Shown piece after piece: positions 6,654 through 7,429 of a stretch of DNA of 7,429 nt. The stretch lies in contig CAMCJC010000119.1 of NCBI GenBank assembly GCA_945875065.1, forward strand, positions 1-7,429, in the 5' to 3' direction. The translations under genes were made by a program, and so were the position numbers. Position 1 is the stretch's first letter, and each line of letters opens with the position of its first letter. The notes below the pieces were generated by a model, which saw nothing but the letters and a program-made list of their open reading frames with translations, did no database searches and was not told the origin of the DNA. The stretch is from an uncultured Propionibacteriaceae bacterium (GTDB lineage Bacteria; Actinomycetota; Actinomycetes; Propionibacteriales; Propionibacteriaceae).

Positions 6654-7429
6654 ATGTCCGCCCTGACCGAGAACAGCCTGACCACCAGCATCCCCGTCAC
6701 AGGTCGAGTACCAACCCACCCCAAGGTCGTCGCCTGGGTCAAGGAGGTGGCCGAACTCACCAACCCCAGAGCGATTCACTTCTGCGACGGATCCCCGGAG
6801 GAATACGAACGCCTCGTCGACGAACTCGTCACGACCGGCACCCTCATCCGTCTCAATCCTGAACGCAAGCCCGCCTCCGTCTATGCCCGCACCGACCCTG
6901 ACGATGTCGCCCGCGTCGAAGACTCGACGTTCATCTGTTCCGTCGACGAGAACGACGCCGGCCCGACCAACCACTGGATGGATCCGAAGCAGATGAAGGC
7001 CACCCTGACGCAGCTCTACAACGGCTGCATGGTCGGACGCACCATGTACATCGTCCCGTTCTGCATGGGGCACATCGAGGCCGAAGACCCCAAGTTCGGC
7101 GTCGAGATCACCGATTCCGCGTACGTCGTGATCTCCATGGCGATCATGACCCGTATGGGGACCGCCGTCGCCGAGGCCATGGATGCCACCGAAGCGCCGT
7201 TCGTGCCGGCCCTGCACTCGGTCGGCATGCCGCTGGTCCCTGGCGTCGTCGACGTACCGTGGCCATGTAACGACATCAAGTACATCGTCCACTTCCCCGA
7301 AGAGCGGATGATCTGGAGCTACGGCTCCGGTTACGGCGGCAACTCACTGCTCGGCAAAAAGTGCTACGCCTTGCGCATCGCATCCGTGATGGGGCGCGAC
7401 GAGGGCTGGCTCGCCGAGCACATGCTGAT
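6654..7429 (+). CDS. pckG: Phosphoenolpyruvate carboxykinase (GTP), N-terminal part
   Basis: PckG converts oxaloacetate and GTP to phosphoenolpyruvate, GDP and CO2 in the cytoplasm, linking the TCA cycle to gluconeogenesis; in some actinobacteria it also runs in the carboxylating direction. The first 258 codons of a family usually about 600 long are present. The frame continues off the right edge, so the kinase P-loop is not visible. Motifs match the GTP family: ART-DP-DVARVED with R79 (rat R87), NGCMVGRTMYIVPFCMG, VEITDSAYVV, then SYGSGYGGNSLLGKKC with Y227 and K235/K236 (rat Y235, K243/K244; constant offset of 8), ending GWLAEHML. Position 163 is Ala, where most relatives have Arg in SMRIMTRMG. 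The ATG at 6654 has AAAGGAG 8 nt upstream. The gene diverges from clpB and shows no separate regulatory site that I can identify. Confidence 0.97.
   Translation, partial: MSALTENSLTTSIPVTGRVPTHPKVVAWVKEVAELTNPRAIHFCDGSPEEYERLVDELVTTGTLIRLNPERKPASVYARTDPDDVARVEDSTFICSVDENDAGPTNHWMDPKQMKATLTQLYNGCMVGRTMYIVPFCMGHIEAEDPKFGVEITDSAYVVISMAIMTRMGTAVAEAMDATEAPFVPALHSVGMPLVPGVVDVPWPCNDIKYIVHFPEERMIWSYGSGYGGNSLLGKKCYALRIASVMGRDEGWLAEHML

Noticed and set aside
6591..7292. 233-codon minus-strand frame opposite pckG
   Set aside because: Its His/Asp/Gly/Val-rich translation mirrors the pckG codons; the plus-strand frame has unmistakable PEP carboxykinase motifs.

Overview
The window looks like chromosomal DNA from a high-GC Gram-positive bacterium (Actinomycetota). 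The evidence is the GC-rich, third-position-biased coding, a GTP-type PEP carboxykinase with actinobacterial-style motifs, and a HAIR operator (the HspR binding site of actinobacteria) upstream of clpB. Propionibacteriaceae or a related order would fit, but I cannot fix the genus from sequence alone.

Layout from left to right: (1) 1-2378, minus strand: the N-terminal 792 codons of a large envelope protein, cut by the left edge. It has a membrane anchor or signal, a beta-propeller-like region, a charged coiled-coil-like linker, then Ig/cadherin-like repeats about 96 residues apart. (2) 2379-2598: a divergent intergenic region with candidate promoters and two small dyads. (3) 2599-3900, plus: a complete DinF-type MATE efflux transporter with a GTG start, probably on a leaderless mRNA. 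(4) 3897-6467, minus: complete clpB with a TTG start; its stop codon overlaps the MATE stop codon. (5) 6468-6653: a divergent intergenic region with a HAIR element over the clpB promoter and a good ribosome binding site for pckG. (6) 6654-7429, plus: the N-terminal 258 codons of GTP-dependent PEP carboxykinase, cut by the right edge.

The genes do not form one pathway. They lie in alternating orientation (minus, plus, minus, plus), so each is probably its own transcription unit here. ClpB is the heat-shock disaggregase under likely HspR control, PckG links the TCA cycle and gluconeogenesis, and the MATE protein exports small molecules. The Ig-repeat protein is the least understood member. It probably heads a minus-strand cluster extending left of the window. 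No RNA gene, mobile element, CRISPR array or phage signature was seen. I found no convincing new defence or other multi-gene system. The best candidates for follow-up are the Ig-repeat envelope protein and the regulatory sites.
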